64,000 nt of DNA from Oricola sp. (GCF_022763245.1 NZ_JALEGV010000005.1:124001-188000), one strand, 5' to 3'; positions 25,860-34,817 are shown, counted from the first letter of the stretch. A program made the numbers and translations. Notes: generated from the sequence alone by a model not told the origin.

Positions 25860-26597
25860 GTGTCGAAATCGAAACTGGTGCGCCAGCAGATCTGGGCCGG
25901 GCTGAAGGACGTCGCGAAACCCGATACGCGCTTTCACCTCAACTTCGCCGAGGTCATCCCGGACTTCGAAGGCTCGGAGCTCGCCACCGATCGTCTCGTC
26001 GAGATGGACGCCTACGGATCCTGCACAAACGCCTTCATCACGCCGGACAATTGCCTCGTCGATCTGCGTCGCAGGATGATCGAAGCCGAAATTCCCTTCG
26101 TCATGTCGACCTACGGCATCTATCGCGGCTTCCTCTTGATGGAGCCCGGCATGGTGCCGAAAGGCGCGGAACTCTACGCCGCATGGCTCGACGGCATGGA
26201 GCATTTCGGCCGGCCGATCTCGCTTGAGGAAATCGCCGGGCGCGGCCGCTTCGACCTGATGGTCACAGGCGCGTCCGCCGTCTCCGTCGATGGTGTGCGC
26301 TTCGGCAAGGGACACGGCTTCTTCGACCTCGAATGGGGCATGTTCACCGATCTCGGCATCGTCGACGAGGCCACGCCGGTGGTCGCCGTCGTCCATGACT
26401 GTCAGGTCGTCGAAGAGAAGCTGCAGCCGAGCGAAACCGACATCCTGGTCGACACGATCGCGACACCGACGCGCCTCCACACAGTGGAACGGCGCGCCAG
26501 GCGCCCAAAGGGTGTGCGCTGGGAACTGCTCGACCCCGAACAGATCAGCGTCACGCCGCCGCTTCAGGAACTGCAACGCATCAGGGGCCTCGCCTGA
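25860..26597 (+). CDS. 5-formyltetrahydrofolate cyclo-ligase family protein
   Basis: 245 residues, starting at a GTG with AAAGGGG before it. The region DLMVTGASAVSVDGVRFGKGHGFFDLEWGMF has the GKGxGFxD pattern of the family, which in authentic enzymes binds ATP and converts 5-formyl- to 5,10-methenyl-tetrahydrofolate. The N-terminal half diverges from true FthC, so the natural substrate may be another folate-like or pyrimidine-related molecule. It is followed by a periplasmic binding protein, ATPase and permease, and is divergent from an RpiR regulator. A link between the imported compound and one-carbon/folate chemistry is inference. Confidence 0.85.
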   Translation: MSKSKLVRQQIWAGLKDVAKPDTRFHLNFAEVIPDFEGSELATDRLVEMDAYGSCTNAFITPDNCLVDLRRRMIEAEIPFVMSTYGIYRGFLLMEPGMVPKGAELYAAWLDGMEHFGRPISLEEIAGRGRFDLMVTGASAVSVDGVRFGKGHGFFDLEWGMFTDLGIVDEATPVVAVVHDCQVVEEKLQPSETDILVDTIATPTRLHTVERRARRPKGVRWELLDPEQISVTPPLQELQRIRGLA

Positions 26598-26638
26598 TTT
26601 CCTTCCCAGACCGCCACCGCAACCAAATGGAGACCGCA

Positions 26639-27610
26639 ATGAGACTTTCCATGGACAGACGCCACTTCATGGGCCTGATGGCCGGAACCGCAACCTTGCC
26701 TTTCCTGCCACGCGCCGCTTCGGCAGCAACACCGCTCACCATGCAGGCCGCCTGGATCAATGACGCCGAATTCTCCGGCTATTTCGCCGCGATCGACAGC
26801 GGTTTCTACGGAGAAGAAGGGCTAGACCTGACCTATTTGTCCGGCGGCCCGGATGTCATCCCGGAAAGCTCGATCATCGCCGGAAAGGCCGATCTTGCGC
26901 TGACGACGCCGGACACCACCATCAAGGCGATCGTCGAACAGGGCGCTCCTTTCAAGATCATCGGCGCGCAGTATCAGAAGAACCCGATCGGCATCGTCTC
27001 GCTGACGTCGAACCCGATCGCGACGCCGCAGGACCTCGTCGGCAAGACGCTCGCCGTTCCGCCGGTGAATGTGATTTCGGTGGAGGCGATGTTGAAGATG
27101 AACAACATCGATCCCGCCGACGTGAAGATCGTGCCCTACGCCTACGATCCGACGCCGCTGATCAAGGGCGAGATCGACGCCTCGCTCGATTTCACCACCA
27201 ACGTGCCCTACACGATCAGCCTGCAGGGCGTGGAGGCGACGTCGTTCCTGCTCTATGATTTCGGCTACACGATCTACAACGACACTGTCGTCGTGACCGA
27301 AGACGTCCTCGCCTCCAAGCGCGCCGAACTCGTGTCCTGGCTGCGGGCGAGCCGCAAGGGCTGGGAAGCGAACTTCACGGATCCGGAAGCCTGGCCGCCG
27401 AAGTTCGCCGACAGCTGGTTCAAGGGCACGGGGCGCACCATCGACAACGAGATCTTCTTCAACAAGGCGCAACAGCCCCTCATGGAAGCGCCGGGCGGCA
27501 TCTTCTCCATGACCGAAGAGGACATCCAGAAGAACATCGACGCGCTGGGCGCGGTCGGCATCACCGCAACGCGCGAGATGTTCGACACCACGCTGCTCGA
27601 AGAAGTCTGA
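26639..27610 (+). CDS. NMT1/SsuA-type ABC transporter substrate-binding protein (Tat signal)
   Basis: A 323-residue periplasmic binding protein with a twin-arginine-like signal (MDRRHFMGLMAGTATLPFLPRAASA). The start at 26639 is preferred over 26627 because GGAGA stands before it. The mature part shows the NMT1/THI5/SsuA pattern: MQAAWINDAEFSGYFAAIDSG, followed by YGEEGLDLTYLSGGPD, and LVGKTLAVPPVNVISVEAML. Relatives bind sulfonates, nitrate, taurine or the thiamine precursor hydroxymethylpyrimidine. Its gene lies between the cyclo-ligase-like gene and the ATPase gene, which starts in its stop (TGATG). Confidence 0.9.
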   Translation: MRLSMDRRHFMGLMAGTATLPFLPRAASAATPLTMQAAWINDAEFSGYFAAIDSGFYGEEGLDLTYLSGGPDVIPESSIIAGKADLALTTPDTTIKAIVEQGAPFKIIGAQYQKNPIGIVSLTSNPIATPQDLVGKTLAVPPVNVISVEAMLKMNNIDPADVKIVPYAYDPTPLIKGEIDASLDFTTNVPYTISLQGVEATSFLLYDFGYTIYNDTVVVTEDVLASKRAELVSWLRASRKGWEANFTDPEAWPPKFADSWFKGTGRTIDNEIFFNKAQQPLMEAPGGIFSMTEEDIQKNIDALGAVGITATREMFDTTLLEEV

Positions 27611-28380
27611 TGAACGACACGGCGGGCATCGCACTGACGGGGGTCTCCAAGACCTTCGTCGGGCGCGGCCGGACTGTCGAGGCGCTGAAAGACGCCTCGC
27701 TGTCCTGCCCGCCGGGGTCCTTCACCGCCCTGATCGGACCGTCAGGCTGCGGCAAGTCGACCATATTGCGGCTTGCCCTCGGGCTCGACAGCGCCGACAC
27801 GGGCACGATCGCCATCGACGGCCTGACGCCGGAGAAGGCCACGAAAGGCGGCGTGACCGGCGTCGCCTTCCAGGACGCGGCGCTGATGCCGTGGCGAACC
27901 GTCCGGCGCAACGTCGCCCTGCCGCTGGAGGTGCTGGGCCGAGACGTGAAGGCTGCGCAAGACAGCATCGAAGCGCTCATCTCGATGGTCGGCCTCGGCG
28001 GCTACGAGGAATCCCTGCCGGGAGAACTCTCCGGCGGCATGCGGCAGCGCGTCGCCATCGCGCGTGCACTCGTCACGCATCCCAAGGTCCTGTTTCTGGA
28101 TGAACCCTTCGGCGCCCTCGACCAGATCCTGCGGCGCCAGATGAACATCGAGCTGCAGCGCATCTGGCGCGAAACGGGATCGACCGCGCTGCTCGTGACG
28201 CACGGTATCGATGAAGCCGTGTTCCTGGCCGACCGGGTCGCGGTCATGCATGCCGGGCCCGGCCGCATCGTCGAGGTTGTCGATATTCCATTCGAACGCC
28301 CCCGCTCACCGGATCTCTTCACCTCACCGGATTTCCATGCGCTGACAGACCGCATCGAGGGCATCCTGCATGGCAAGTGA
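27610..28380 (+). CDS. SsuB/TauB-type ABC transporter ATP-binding protein
   Basis: 256 residues with Walker A IGPSGCGKSTILRLALG, signature ELSGGMRQRVAIARAL, Walker B VLFLDEPFGALD and the H-loop in LLVTHGIDEAVFLADRV. This is the usual partner of NMT1/SsuA-type importers. It overlaps the binding-protein stop by one base and overlaps the following permease gene by 11 bases, so the operon is translationally coupled. Confidence 0.95.
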   Translation: MNDTAGIALTGVSKTFVGRGRTVEALKDASLSCPPGSFTALIGPSGCGKSTILRLALGLDSADTGTIAIDGLTPEKATKGGVTGVAFQDAALMPWRTVRRNVALPLEVLGRDVKAAQDSIEALISMVGLGGYEESLPGELSGGMRQRVAIARALVTHPKVLFLDEPFGALDQILRRQMNIELQRIWRETGSTALLVTHGIDEAVFLADRVAVMHAGPGRIVEVVDIPFERPRSPDLFTSPDFHALTDRIEGILHGK

Positions 28381-29950
28381 GGGCGCCGGTTTCCTGCACC
28401 GCCACACCGGTCTGCGCAACGCGCTCCTGATCCTGGTGGCCTGGGAACTGGTCGGACGGCTCGATCTGGTGGCCGGCGGCGCCCTTCCCGGCTTCACCGA
28501 GATCCTGGTGCGCTTCTGGCAGGATCGCGCCGACTACCCGCCGCATATCGCGGCGACGCTCTACGGCGCAGGCGCAGGCTTTCTGATCGGCAATCTGATC
28601 GCGGTCGCGGCCGGCGCGCTGTTCGTCCTGTCGCCGCTGGCGGCGCGGTTGGCGCGCGGCGTCAACATAGCCATCTTCGCCCTGCCGCCCATCGCCATCG
28701 CTCCGATCCTGACGCTGACCCTGTCCGGGATGGCGCCACGGATCGTGCTCGCAGCGCTCGGCTGCTATTTCGTCACGATGACGGCAACCGTGATCGGCCT
28801 GACACAGCACGATGCGCGTTCCGCCGATGTCATCCGCGCCTATGGTGGCGGCCGCTGGGACATCTTGCGCTTCGTGCAGGTTCGGGGCGCGCTGCCGGTG
28901 ATCATGAGCGGATTGCGCGTCGCCGCGCCAAATGCGGTCCTCGGCGCCATCCTCGCCGAATTCGGCGGCGGAGGCCGCTGGGGGCTCGGCGCCTATCTGC
29001 TGGGCTCTCTCGGGCGTGGCGAACCCGCGCGCCTTTGGGGCATCGGCCTCGTCGCAACCATCATCGCCGGCCTCGGCTACCTCGTCTTCGCCGCCCTGTC
29101 GGCCCGCGTCCTGGGCGCGACGCGCGCCGTCAGCCTGAACACGGCCGTTCCGTCCGAGACCCCGGCATCGCTCGCTTTCGGCGAGACGCTCCTGGTCGGG
29201 GCGAGCGCCGTCGCCCTTCCGCTTCTCGCCTGGTGGGCCTTCATCAAGCTGACTGGCGTTCCCTCCCTCATCGCCAAGACACCGGTCGGCGTCATCGACT
29301 ACCTGTTCTTCTCGCCCGCCTCCGGCAAGGCGCAGGCGCGCCTGCTGGCCGCCCTCGCAGAAACACTGCCGATCACCTTCGTGGGCATGGCGGCGGGTAT
29401 CGGCGGAGCTTTCCTGCTCGCGATCTCGTCGCGGCTCTTCCCGAATTTCGTACGGGCGTTCATGCCGGTCGCGCTCGTGACCCAGACGATGCCGCTGGTC
29501 GCGCTCACTCCCCTGCTCGTGCTGGTGTTCGGACGCGGCATTTCCGTGACGCTCTGGATCACCGTCTCGGTGACGTTCTTTCCGGCCTTCGTGACGATCG
29601 CGCAGGGGCTGGCGCTGGTGCCGCGCACCGCCCTCGACGTGCCGCGCGCCTATGGCGCCTCGGCGTGGCGGGAGATGCGGCTGGTGTCCATTCCCGCCTC
29701 GATGCCGTTCGTCTTCGCGGCCACTCGGTTGACCGTGCCGCGCGCGCTGCTGGGCGTGATGATCGCCGAATGGCTCGCCACAGGCACCGGTCTCGGCAAC
29801 CTGCTCAACCAGTCACGCGGTTATCTCGACTACGGCATGATCTGGACGGTCGCCGCAATCTCGGTGATCCTGTCGGTCGTATTCCATGAAATCGTCGCCC
29901 TGATCGAGCGGCGAACATTGGCCAGAATGGGTATGAAGTCCGAACAGTGA
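28370..29950 (+). CDS. Fused (tandem) ABC transporter permease
   Basis: At 526 residues this is about twice the size of a SsuC/ThiX-type permease. Two permease units follow one another. In the first half, HDARSADVIRAYGGGRWDIL then ILAEFGGGGRWGLGAYL is the EAA-type loop and membrane region; in the second, LVPRTALDVPRAYGASAWRE and MIAEWLATGTGLGNLLNQ repeat the same pattern. The fusion would supply both halves of the channel from one polypeptide. The ORF is intact with no frameshift between halves. It ends the importer operon; a c-type cytochrome gene on the other strand follows. Confidence 0.9.
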   Translation: MASEGAGFLHRHTGLRNALLILVAWELVGRLDLVAGGALPGFTEILVRFWQDRADYPPHIAATLYGAGAGFLIGNLIAVAAGALFVLSPLAARLARGVNIAIFALPPIAIAPILTLTLSGMAPRIVLAALGCYFVTMTATVIGLTQHDARSADVIRAYGGGRWDILRFVQVRGALPVIMSGLRVAAPNAVLGAILAEFGGGGRWGLGAYLLGSLGRGEPARLWGIGLVATIIAGLGYLVFAALSARVLGATRAVSLNTAVPSETPASLAFGETLLVGASAVALPLLAWWAFIKLTGVPSLIAKTPVGVIDYLFFSPASGKAQARLLAALAETLPITFVGMAAGIGGAFLLAISSRLFPNFVRAFMPVALVTQTMPLVALTPLLVLVFGRGISVTLWITVSVTFFPAFVTIAQGLALVPRTALDVPRAYGASAWREMRLVSIPASMPFVFAATRLTVPRALLGVMIAEWLATGTGLGNLLNQSRGYLDYGMIWTVAAISVILSVVFHEIVALIERRTLARMGMKSEQ

Positions 29951-29984
29951 TCGGGGCCACCGGTCATCCGGTGCCGCTCGATGC

Positions 29985-30899
29985 TCACTGTCCCTGATGC
30001 GCGGGGATCGCCTTCAGATAAGCGGCGATGGCGTCGCGGTCGGATGCCGGAAGCTTCGCCATGTTCTCCTGGACATCGGCCATCGAACCACCAACCGAAT
30101 TGAAGTCCGGCGTGAAGCCGCTTTCCAGGTAGTAGGCGATGTCGGACTCGCTCCAGTCGGCGATCGTGCCGCCGGGCGTGATGTTGGGAATCCGGCCGCG
30201 ACCGTCCGGGTTCGGCGCTCCAGCCAGCCAGGAGCCTTTCTTGAGGCCGCCGGCGAAATCGCGCGGCGTGTGGCACTCGCCGCAATGGCCGAGCCCTTCG
30301 ACCAGATACTGTCCGCGCGCGAGCACCGCGTCATCGGCGCCGAGATCGACCACCGGACCGTCGTCACCGGCATAGAGCAACTTCCAAAGGCCCACGCCGC
30401 GGCGAACCGAGAACGGGAAACCGAGCCGATGCGGGCCCGGGTCGTTGTCCACCGCGGGCAGCGTCTGCATGAAGGCCCAAAGATCGGAAACATCCTGCGG
30501 CGCCATGCGCGCGTAGGAGGCGTAGGGGAAGGACGGGTAAAGATGGGAGCCGTCCGGGGCGACACCACGCTGCATGGCGTTGGCGAAGTCCTCCCGGCTC
30601 CATCCTCCGATGCCGTTGTCGGCATCCATCGAGATGTTCGGCACGACGAAATCGCCGAAATCGCTGGCCAGCACATGGCCGCCGCCGAGTTTCAGCTTGT
30701 CGTCGCCCTGCGCATCGTCTGCCGCGTGGCAGGAGGCGCATCCTCCGGCCCAGAAGACAAGTTCACCGCGCTTCGCGTCGCCGTCGGGCAATGCCGCCAG
30801 CGTTTCAGGCGACAGGGTCTTCGGCGACGTCAGCAGATAGAAGGCAAGCCCGCCCGCAATCGCGGCCAGAATGACAATCAGGGCGAGCTTGCGAATCAT
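29985..30899 (-). CDS. Di-heme c-type cytochrome
   Basis: 304 residues with an N-terminal hydrophobic anchor or signal (about residues 3-23) and two heme-c sites, C54-ASC-H58 and C206-GEC-H210. The pattern is two cytochrome c domains in tandem, as in alcohol/aldehyde/gluconate dehydrogenase cytochrome subunits and related electron carriers. The motif VPNISMDADNGIGGWSREDFANAM is typical of these. No dehydrogenase partner is encoded next to it. The cytochrome c' gene lies 8 bases upstream on the same strand, so the two form a small operon for periplasmic electron transfer. Confidence 0.9.
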   Translation of the reverse strand: MIRKLALIVILAAIAGGLAFYLLTSPKTLSPETLAALPDGDAKRGELVFWAGGCASCHAADDAQGDDKLKLGGGHVLASDFGDFVVPNISMDADNGIGGWSREDFANAMQRGVAPDGSHLYPSFPYASYARMAPQDVSDLWAFMQTLPAVDNDPGPHRLGFPFSVRRGVGLWKLLYAGDDGPVVDLGADDAVLARGQYLVEGLGHCGECHTPRDFAGGLKKGSWLAGAPNPDGRGRIPNITPGGTIADWSESDIAYYLESGFTPDFNSVGGSMADVQENMAKLPASDRDAIAAYLKAIPAHQGQ

Positions 30900-30907
30900 G
30901 GGTACCG

Positions 30908-31354
30908 TCAGCGTGTCTGGTAGCCTTCATGGCAGCTTCTGCAGCTGCCGAGAACGGGGCCGACCGCGGCCTTGAAGGCGTCAAGGTCGGCCGGGCCGGA
31001 CCGGCCCGAAGCCTCAACAGCGGCAGCGGAGGCGGAGGCGAACTTGTCGAGTTCGGCCTGCCAGCCGGCAGCGTCTTCCCAGATCTTCGACGACGCCTTC
31101 GTGTCGGCGGCCATGTCGCTGCCGTCGGGGAAATAGTCTCCGAAGGTCTGCGAAACGGCATAGAGCGCGGTGATCGCGTTCTTGCCGACCGCCGGATTGT
31201 ACTCGATGTCGCCCTTCATCAGGCCTGCGGCGACGCCCGCAGCGCCGCCATTGGCCTGCATCAGCGCCTTGCGCGTTGCGACCGGGTCATCTGCCGCAAA
31301 GGCGCTCATTGTGGCCGCCGCGACCAGAGAAAGGGTCAGAACTGTTTTCTTCAC
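30908..31354 (-). CDS. Cytochrome c' family (class II) protein
   Basis: 148 residues with a signal peptide (cut after AAATMSAFA) and a single heme motif, C138-RSC-H142, close to the C-terminus, the layout of cytochrome c'. The all-helical body (RKALMQANGGAAGVAAGLMKGD) fits a four-helix bundle. Family members bind nitric oxide and carbon monoxide or carry electrons in the periplasm. It is the first gene of a pair with the di-heme cytochrome. Confidence 0.88.
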   Translation of the reverse strand: MKKTVLTLSLVAAATMSAFAADDPVATRKALMQANGGAAGVAAGLMKGDIEYNPAVGKNAITALYAVSQTFGDYFPDGSDMAADTKASSKIWEDAAGWQAELDKFASASAAAVEASGRSGPADLDAFKAAVGPVLGSCRSCHEGYQTR

Positions 31355-31473
31355 GGGGGATTACCTCCTGGAACTCGTTGCACTCCTACGAGAACCGCAA
31401 TCTGCGACAAATGTTCGATCACAGGGGATCACGCTTGCGTGAGTACCCGCGACAGTTTGTCAACAAATAGGAA

Positions 31474-31503
31474 ACGCGGCCCCGCATCGCTGCGAGGCCG
31501 CGT
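31474..31503. terminator. Hairpin downstream of sodB
   Basis: ACGCGGCC pairs perfectly with GGCCGCGT (8-bp stem, 14-base loop). It lies about 25 bases after the sodB stop. Following bases on the minus strand are T-rich (TTTCCTATTTG), so this is a plausible intrinsic terminator. Confidence 0.55.
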
Positions 31504-31526
31504 CGAAAGAAGAGCCGCGAGACGGA

Positions 31527-32129
31527 TCAGGCGGTCGCCGCCTCGTACATTTCGAGCACATAGTCCCAGTTGACCATGTTGTCGACGAAGGCCTCGAGAT
31601 ACTTCGGACGCGCGTTGCGGTAGTCGATGTAGTAGGAATGCTCCCACACGTCGACGCCGAGGATCGGCTTCGCGCCATGCACCAGCGGGTTTTCACCGTT
31701 CGGCGTCTTCATGATCTCCAGCTTGCCGTCCTTGACCGCGATCCAGGCCCAGCCGGAACCGAACTGCGTCACGCCGGCATTGATGAAGTCGGCGCGGAAC
31801 TGGTCGTAGCCGCCGAGGTCGCTGTCGACCGCCGAGGCAAGCTTGCCGGGAAGCGAGCGGCCGCCGCCGTCCTTCTTCATCCATTTCCAGAAATGAATGT
31901 GGTTGTAGTGCTGGCCGGCATTGTTGAAGAGGCCCGGGTTCTTTCCATAGGACTGCGTCACGATCTCTTCGAGCGACAGGCCGTCCATGCCGGCTTCAGC
32001 AGCAAGCTTGCTGCCGTTGTCGACATAGGCCTTGTGGTGCTTGTCGTGGTGGAATTCCAGCGTCTCCTTCGACATGTACGGCGCGAGCGCCTCGTAGTCG
32101 TAGGGAAGTTCGGGGAGCGTAAAGGCCAT
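31527..32129 (-). CDS. sodB: Superoxide dismutase (Fe/Mn family)
   Basis: 200 residues, cytosolic. The opening MAFTLPELPYDYEALAPYMSKETLEFHHDKHH gives the first metal-ligand His. The others are His in NHIHFWKWM and Asp/His in the DVWEHSYYIDYRN signature. The enzyme converts superoxide to oxygen and hydrogen peroxide. The metal (Fe, Mn or either) cannot be read from this alone; the name sodB follows the usual alphaproteobacterial annotation. Cytochrome c' lies downstream on the same strand. Confidence 0.95.
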   Translation of the reverse strand: MAFTLPELPYDYEALAPYMSKETLEFHHDKHHKAYVDNGSKLAAEAGMDGLSLEEIVTQSYGKNPGLFNNAGQHYNHIHFWKWMKKDGGGRSLPGKLASAVDSDLGGYDQFRADFINAGVTQFGSGWAWIAVKDGKLEIMKTPNGENPLVHGAKPILGVDVWEHSYYIDYRNARPKYLEAFVDNMVNWDYVLEMYEAATA

Positions 32130-32257
32130 TGGGGATCTCCTTTGAAACGTATCCTGTCAAAAACAGATGCGGCGGCAATTGGTTCCGCCCGTGCGAGAGA
32201 CACATAGAAGTCCCGCCCCGGTACGGCAACAAAGGCCGCAGACTTTTTCTCCACGCC

Positions 32258-33124
32258 TCAGGCGTGCGCCCACTCCCAATAGAGTTCGCGCGCCTTGGCC
32301 GCGACCGGTCCCGGCTGCAGATCGCGATCCTCGATCCTGACGATCGGCACGACCTTCGAGTGATTGCCGGTCGAGAAGATCTCGTCCGCCTCCATGAAAT
32401 CACGGATGCTCAGCGTCTTTTCCACGGTCGAGAAGCCATATTGCGCCAGCAGGTCGATCGTCCGCGACCGGGTGATGCCGGACAGGAACGTGCCGTTGGG
32501 CGCGGGCGTGAAGACCTGCGAATCCTTGACCATGAAGACGTTGGACGCGCCGGTCTCGGCGACGTTGCCCAGCATGTCGAGGACGAGGCAGTTGTCGAAG
32601 CCGCGGCTCTTGGCCTCCAGGATCGCACGACCGTTGTTGGGATAGAGGCAGCCGGCCTTGGCGTTGGTCGGCATCGTCTCCAGCGTCGGACGGCGGAACG
32701 GCGACACCGTCACCGAGAAACCCTGCGGCGCCAGCATGGGCGCCTCGTAGAGGCACAGGCAGAACCGCGTCGAATCCGGATCGGCCGGCACCGACATGTA
32801 GCCGCCATGCTCGGCCCAGTACATCGGCCGCACATAGACGGCCGTCTTGCCGTCGAATTTCTTGAAGCCCTCCAGGCTCAATGCGACGATCTCCTCGACC
32901 GTCATGGTCGGCTTCAGGCCAAGTGCGACCGCCGAGGCGTTCACACGCTCTGCGTGGCGGTCGAGATCGGGAGCGACACCCTCGAACCAGCGCGCGCCGT
33001 CAAAGACCGACGAGCCGAGCCACATCGCGTGGGTGCGCGGGCCGACGATCGGGACATTGCCCTCGAACCAGTCGCCATCGACATAGGTCCATGTCGCGGT
33101 TTGCGCCTTGGTATCGACCGCCAT
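32258..33124 (-). CDS. ilvE: Branched-chain amino acid aminotransferase
   Basis: 288 residues of the fold-type IV PLP enzymes. KAGCLYPNNGRAILEAKSRGFD holds the PLP-binding lysine, and NVAETGASNVFMVKD then GTFLSGITRSRTIDLL supply the conserved cofactor-phosphate-binding E, SN and G-I/T-T/R segments. It transfers amino groups between glutamate and leucine, isoleucine or valine, the last step of their synthesis. The gene is separated from sodB by 128 bases and is divergent from the HAD gene. Confidence 0.92.
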   Translation of the reverse strand: MAVDTKAQTATWTYVDGDWFEGNVPIVGPRTHAMWLGSSVFDGARWFEGVAPDLDRHAERVNASAVALGLKPTMTVEEIVALSLEGFKKFDGKTAVYVRPMYWAEHGGYMSVPADPDSTRFCLCLYEAPMLAPQGFSVTVSPFRRPTLETMPTNAKAGCLYPNNGRAILEAKSRGFDNCLVLDMLGNVAETGASNVFMVKDSQVFTPAPNGTFLSGITRSRTIDLLAQYGFSTVEKTLSIRDFMEADEIFSTGNHSKVVPIVRIEDRDLQPGPVAAKARELYWEWAHA

Positions 33125-33265
33125 CTTTTCCTCCGGTTGCGTGACCAGCGAAAGGCAAACCGGATTTCCGTCAAAACGTCAATGAGTCGGGCTGCCGCAG
33201 CCGCGACATACAGCTATTGACCGTCCCGCCTTCTTTCATCAAAGTCTGCGCGAGCGAGATATCGG

Positions 33266-33916
33266 ATGCAGTTCAAGACCTTCGTTTTCGACGCCTACGG
33301 CACATTGTTCGACGTACATGCGGCCGTTCGCAGGCATGCCGACACCCTGGGGCCGGACGGTCAGCGCCTGTCGGAATTGTGGCGCACCAAGCAGCTGGAA
33401 TATTCCTGGGTGCGCACGATGATGGGTTCCTACACGGACTTCTGGCGGCTGACCGAGGAAGCGCTGGATTTCGCACTCGCCGTCATGCCGCAGATCGACC
33501 CCTCGTGCCGCGACACGCTGCTGGAAGCGTATTGGCGGCTCGACTGCTATCCCGAAGTGCCGGAGGTTCTGGCGCGCCTGCGGGATCGCGGCGCGCGGAC
33601 CGCCATCCTGTCCAACGGCTCGTCCGACATGATCGCGGCGGCAGTCGATTCGGCGGGCATCGGCGACCTGTTCGACGCCGTGCTCTCCGTCGACGCGGTG
33701 AAGATCTTCAAGACGGCGCCGGAGGTCTACCAGATGGTCACCGACACGTTCGACATCCAGCCGGCCGAAGTTTCCTTCCAGTCGTCGAACCGGTGGGACA
33801 TCGCAGGCGCGCACAGATTCGGTTTTCACACGGTCTGGATCAACCGCGCCGGCCTGCCGAACGAGTATCTGAACTACGGCCCGGCAAGCGAAGTAAGTGA
33901 CCTAACGGCACTCTAA
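33266..33916 (+). CDS. Haloacid dehalogenase, type II (HAD superfamily)
   Basis: 216 residues. Motif I is FVFDAYGTLFDV with the nucleophile Asp, motif II is AILSNGSSDM, the Lys is in KIFKTAPEVYQM and motif III is QSSNRWDIAGAHRFG. The region SSN-x-WD matches L-2-haloacid dehalogenases, which release halide from 2-haloalkanoic acids such as 2-chloropropionate. The usual Lys-Pro after motif II is Lys-Thr here, a mild departure. True substrate use is not shown by sequence; many relatives are phosphatases. Confidence 0.88.
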   Translation: MQFKTFVFDAYGTLFDVHAAVRRHADTLGPDGQRLSELWRTKQLEYSWVRTMMGSYTDFWRLTEEALDFALAVMPQIDPSCRDTLLEAYWRLDCYPEVPEVLARLRDRGARTAILSNGSSDMIAAAVDSAGIGDLFDAVLSVDAVKIFKTAPEVYQMVTDTFDIQPAEVSFQSSNRWDIAGAHRFGFHTVWINRAGLPNEYLNYGPASEVSDLTAL

Positions 33917-34093
33917 CCGTGTTGCGCGTGTGTTGCGGCACTGCAACGGTGAGGCGGCTTCTGACGCCTGTCGTCGCGTTGGACGGTGCCGTCATGAAAT
34001 TCCGCTCTATCTTTTTTTCGAAACCGGCTATGTGCTTTGTGCCAATCAAAAGAGCTGCGCACCGCGCCCACGCAGCGTTATCGCCACGGAACG

Positions 34094-34804
34094 ATGATGA
34101 ACGACATTTCACGCCGCAGCTTTCTTTCTGTTTCCGCCTCGCTGACCGCCGGCCTTGCCGTCACCGCCTGCACGACGACGCCGAGCGACGAGAACACGGA
34201 GCCCCGGTTCACCGGACGCGCGCCGGTGTTCCCGGATTTCGCCACCATGTACGCCTCGGTGACCGATGGCGGTTTCACCATTCCGGCGGTGCCCTACACG
34301 AAGATCCCGTCGAAGTTCCTGCGCCAGGTCGTGCCGTCGCCGGCCGGTGAGGCGCGCGGGACGATCGTCGTGGATACGAGCGCCCACTTCCTCTATCTCG
34401 TGCTCGGCGGCGGCCGCGCCATTCGCTATGGCGTCGGCCTGGGCCGCGCCGGTTTCGCCTGGTCCGGCCGGGCCGAGGTCGGTGCGCGGCGGGTGTGGCC
34501 GAAATGGTTCCCGCCAGACGAGATGATCGACCGTGATCCGAAGCTCGAGAAATACCGGATGAGCTACGACCGCGCGAACGACGAGTATCTCGGCGGCATG
34601 GAGCCCGGCATCCGCAACCCGCTCGGCGCACGCGCGCTGTATCTCTACCAGAACGGCAAGGACACGCTTTACCGCCTGCACGGCTCGCCGGAATGGAATT
34701 CGATCGGCAAGTCAGTCTCGTCGGGCTGCGTGCGCCTGATGAACCAGGACATCATCGATCTGTACAGCCGGGTTCCCAAGGGCACGCCCGTCCTGGTGCG
34801 CTGA
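34094..34804 (+). CDS. L,D-transpeptidase (YkuD family), Tat/lipoprotein signal
   Basis: The protein (236 residues from the ATG at 34094) has an RR-containing signal (ISRRSFLSVSASLTAGLAV) followed by a lipobox-like TAC, so it may be a Tat-exported lipoprotein. The YkuD catalytic domain shows the His in YRLHGSPEW and the nucleophilic Cys in SVSSGCVRLMNQD. It would make 3-3 cross-links in peptidoglycan or attach outer-membrane proteins to the wall. A hairpin at 34818-34840 follows the stop. Confidence 0.92.
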   Translation: MMNDISRRSFLSVSASLTAGLAVTACTTTPSDENTEPRFTGRAPVFPDFATMYASVTDGGFTIPAVPYTKIPSKFLRQVVPSPAGEARGTIVVDTSAHFLYLVLGGGRAIRYGVGLGRAGFAWSGRAEVGARRVWPKWFPPDEMIDRDPKLEKYRMSYDRANDEYLGGMEPGIRNPLGARALYLYQNGKDTLYRLHGSPEWNSIGKSVSSGCVRLMNQDIIDLYSRVPKGTPVLVR

Positions 34805-34817
34805 CCGCTGCCAGTTC

